The notes under the pieces: generated by a model
The model's input: only the letters and a program-made list of their open reading frames with translations
What the model was told of the DNA's origin: nothing
Databases searched by the model: none
Virus record (IMG/VR): IMGVR_UViG_3300036761_001542
Span: 1 to 47,530 of that record
Strand: one strand, 5' to 3'
From: a virus
DNA length: 47,530 nucleotides
Part shown: one piece after another, positions 46,657 to 47,530 of the stretch
How the letters are laid out: each line of letters starts with the position of its first letter
Numbering within the stretch: position 1 is the first letter of the stretch
Made by a program: the position numbers and the translations under genes

Positions 46657-47225
46657 TCAGTTCCAATCTGTGGAGATTTCCCGCATTGCAAACTTCCGAG
46701 ATCAACGGGCAGTCCCTGCGCGTGGGCGACATCATCGCCGTGCGCAGCAGAGGCAAGCTCGCGGACTTGATCGTGGCCGCCGGAAAGGCGCCCGTGTCGC
46801 ATGTCGGGCTGCTCGTGGGGCTTGATCCGCCAATCGTCCTTGAAGCCCTGACCCGGGTCCGAACCCGGCCGCTTACCATCACGCTGCTTGACTGCACGAG
46901 CGCGTGGCTCTTGTCTCCGCGGAAGCTCACGCCGAACCAAAGGCGGCGGATCGTTGACACAGCTTGTGAGTTCAGCGCGAAGACGTATGGATACGGTGAA
47001 ATGCTGCTTCAGGGCGCCGACGCGATTTGCCGGACGCGCTGGTTCACGGAGCATCTGTCGTTCAAGGTGGGGTGTCATCCGATCTGCTCATACATTGTCG
47101 CGGAGTCGTATGCGCGGGATAACTTGCGATTCGGCCGTGCGCCGCTCCAGAGCGTGACGCCGGCCGACATCTTCAACTTTGCCCTCGGGCATCGGAATTT
47201 CTACTACTGCGTGCCAATCCTATGA
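46653..47225 (+). CDS. Permuted papain-like (NlpC/YiiX-type) peptidase
   Basis: A 190-residue protein from the ATG at 46,653; a TTG at 46,530 is rejected because the intervening ORF is coupled. LRVGDIIAVRSRGKLADLIV, then APVSHVGLLVG and later GCHPICSYIVAESYA contain the His and Cys of the permuted papain fold (YiiX/C92 type). Such enzymes cleave amide bonds in peptidoglycan or lipids, and in phages act at the tail tip or in lysis. Its stop overlaps the next ATG (ATGA). Catalysis is inferred from motif order only. Confidence 0.65.
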   Translation: MISSNLWRFPALQTSEINGQSLRVGDIIAVRSRGKLADLIVAAGKAPVSHVGLLVGLDPPIVLEALTRVRTRPLTITLLDCTSAWLLSPRKLTPNQRRRIVDTACEFSAKTYGYGEMLLQGADAICRTRWFTEHLSFKVGCHPICSYIVAESYARDNLRFGRAPLQSVTPADIFNFALGHRNFYYCVPIL

Positions 47226-47530
47226 TTGTCGGCGACGCCATCGACATCGTTCTGCGCCGCGTCCGTGACCCGCACGGCTTGGCGCATCCGCGCGCCTTCG
47301 TCATGGAAGAGCTGTCGGTCGCGCAGCGGATCGCCAATATCGCGCTCCGGGCCGTGGTCGAGGAAGTTCCGTTCACGCTTTATCCCTATCACATGATATA
47401 CGGTCCCATAAGCGAGATGCTTCCACGCGCCGGCAGAATAGTGGCGGTGCATACGGCGGCCCGGACGGACGTTCCGGAAACCGACTGGTTGCCGCTGACG
47501 CAGGCACGGCCGCAGTGGCTCCGGGACGTC
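47222..47530 (+). CDS. Neck/tail-type structural protein (3' end outside window)
   Basis: An ORF of 103 codons running exactly to the window edge without a stop. It reads AIDIVLRRVRDPHGLAHPRA, FVMEELSVAQRIANIALRAV and LYPYHMIYGPISEMLPRA, followed by DWLPLTQARPQWL. This is the pattern of phage adaptor/neck proteins (VLRRVRDP...LSqAQRiaN). If the genome is circular and the window ends are adjacent, the frame continues directly into the tail hub gene at position 1. The ATG overlaps the peptidase stop. Confidence 0.6.
   Translation, partial: MIVGDAIDIVLRRVRDPHGLAHPRAFVMEELSVAQRIANIALRAVVEEVPFTLYPYHMIYGPISEMLPRAGRIVAVHTAARTDVPETDWLPLTQARPQWLRDV

Noticed and set aside
1-47530. Prophage or temperate lifestyle
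   Set aside because: No integrase, excisionase, CI-like repressor, attachment site or bacterial flank was recognised. The lack of evidence is not proof, because several small proteins are unassigned.

Overview
The window looks like a complete or almost complete genome of a tailed dsDNA phage (Caudoviricetes), about 47.5 kb, GC-rich and densely coded, with many stop/start overlaps of the ATGA type. A large P22-like portal, a beta-propeller-type tail hub, several alanine/glycine-rich internal (ejection) proteins, a phage GNAT-like protein and the lack of any recognisable tape-measure gene suggest a short-tailed (podovirus-like) virion. No integrase, repressor or RNA polymerase gene was recognised, so a lytic lifestyle is likely. 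Two lipoproteins with clear lipoboxes in the lysis region suggest a Gram-negative-type host. The Pro-Thr repeat proteins resemble those of environmental bacteria with large secretomes, but the host cannot be named.

Layout. A rightward arm starts at 23,559 and runs to the window end; by gene order it continues at position 1 and ends at 7,475. It holds terminase small subunit, a large terminase split into separate ATPase and nuclease genes (24,242-26,129), a tRNA-Pro, a lysis and small-membrane-protein region (26,071-29,951), an unusual block of Sec-signal-peptide, Pro/Thr-repeat, Cys-rich proteins (30,843-36,694), portal, scaffold, a possible decoration protein, an HNH endonuclease, major capsid protein, a second signal-peptide/PT-repeat pair (43,150-44,589), head-tail adaptor, a papain-like peptidase, a neck-type protein running off the right edge, then (left edge) tail hub, GNAT-like protein and ejection proteins. 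A leftward arm runs from 23,163 to about 7,267. Its distal part carries replication and nucleotide genes (DUF3987-type ATPase, a UDG/exonuclease/family-A polymerase fusion, DUF5664 and DUF1937 proteins, an acidic-tailed ssDNA-binding-type protein, a RecA/Sak4-like ATPase, a Cas4/RecB-like nuclease). Its proximal part carries small proteins, many of them with Cys/His metal-binding motifs.

Control signals. The arms diverge from 23,164-23,558, which holds a large hairpin covering the ribosome binding site of the first leftward gene, a 15-bp direct repeat, a long pyrimidine tract and an extended -10 promoter 6 nt before the small terminase start codon. The same TGnTAnnnT-N6-ATG arrangement recurs before the scaffold gene and the adaptor gene, implying leaderless transcripts. 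A 278-bp gap at 19,418-19,695 contains five TGTTACA motifs in both orientations, a 14-bp operator-like palindrome and two larger inverted repeats, and is the best candidate for a replication origin or master operator.

Most unusual content: the phage-encoded exported mucin-like proteins, which carry domains of virion type; the two-gene large terminase; and the repeat-rich control region. Function names rest on motifs and family resemblance read by eye; no database search was possible.
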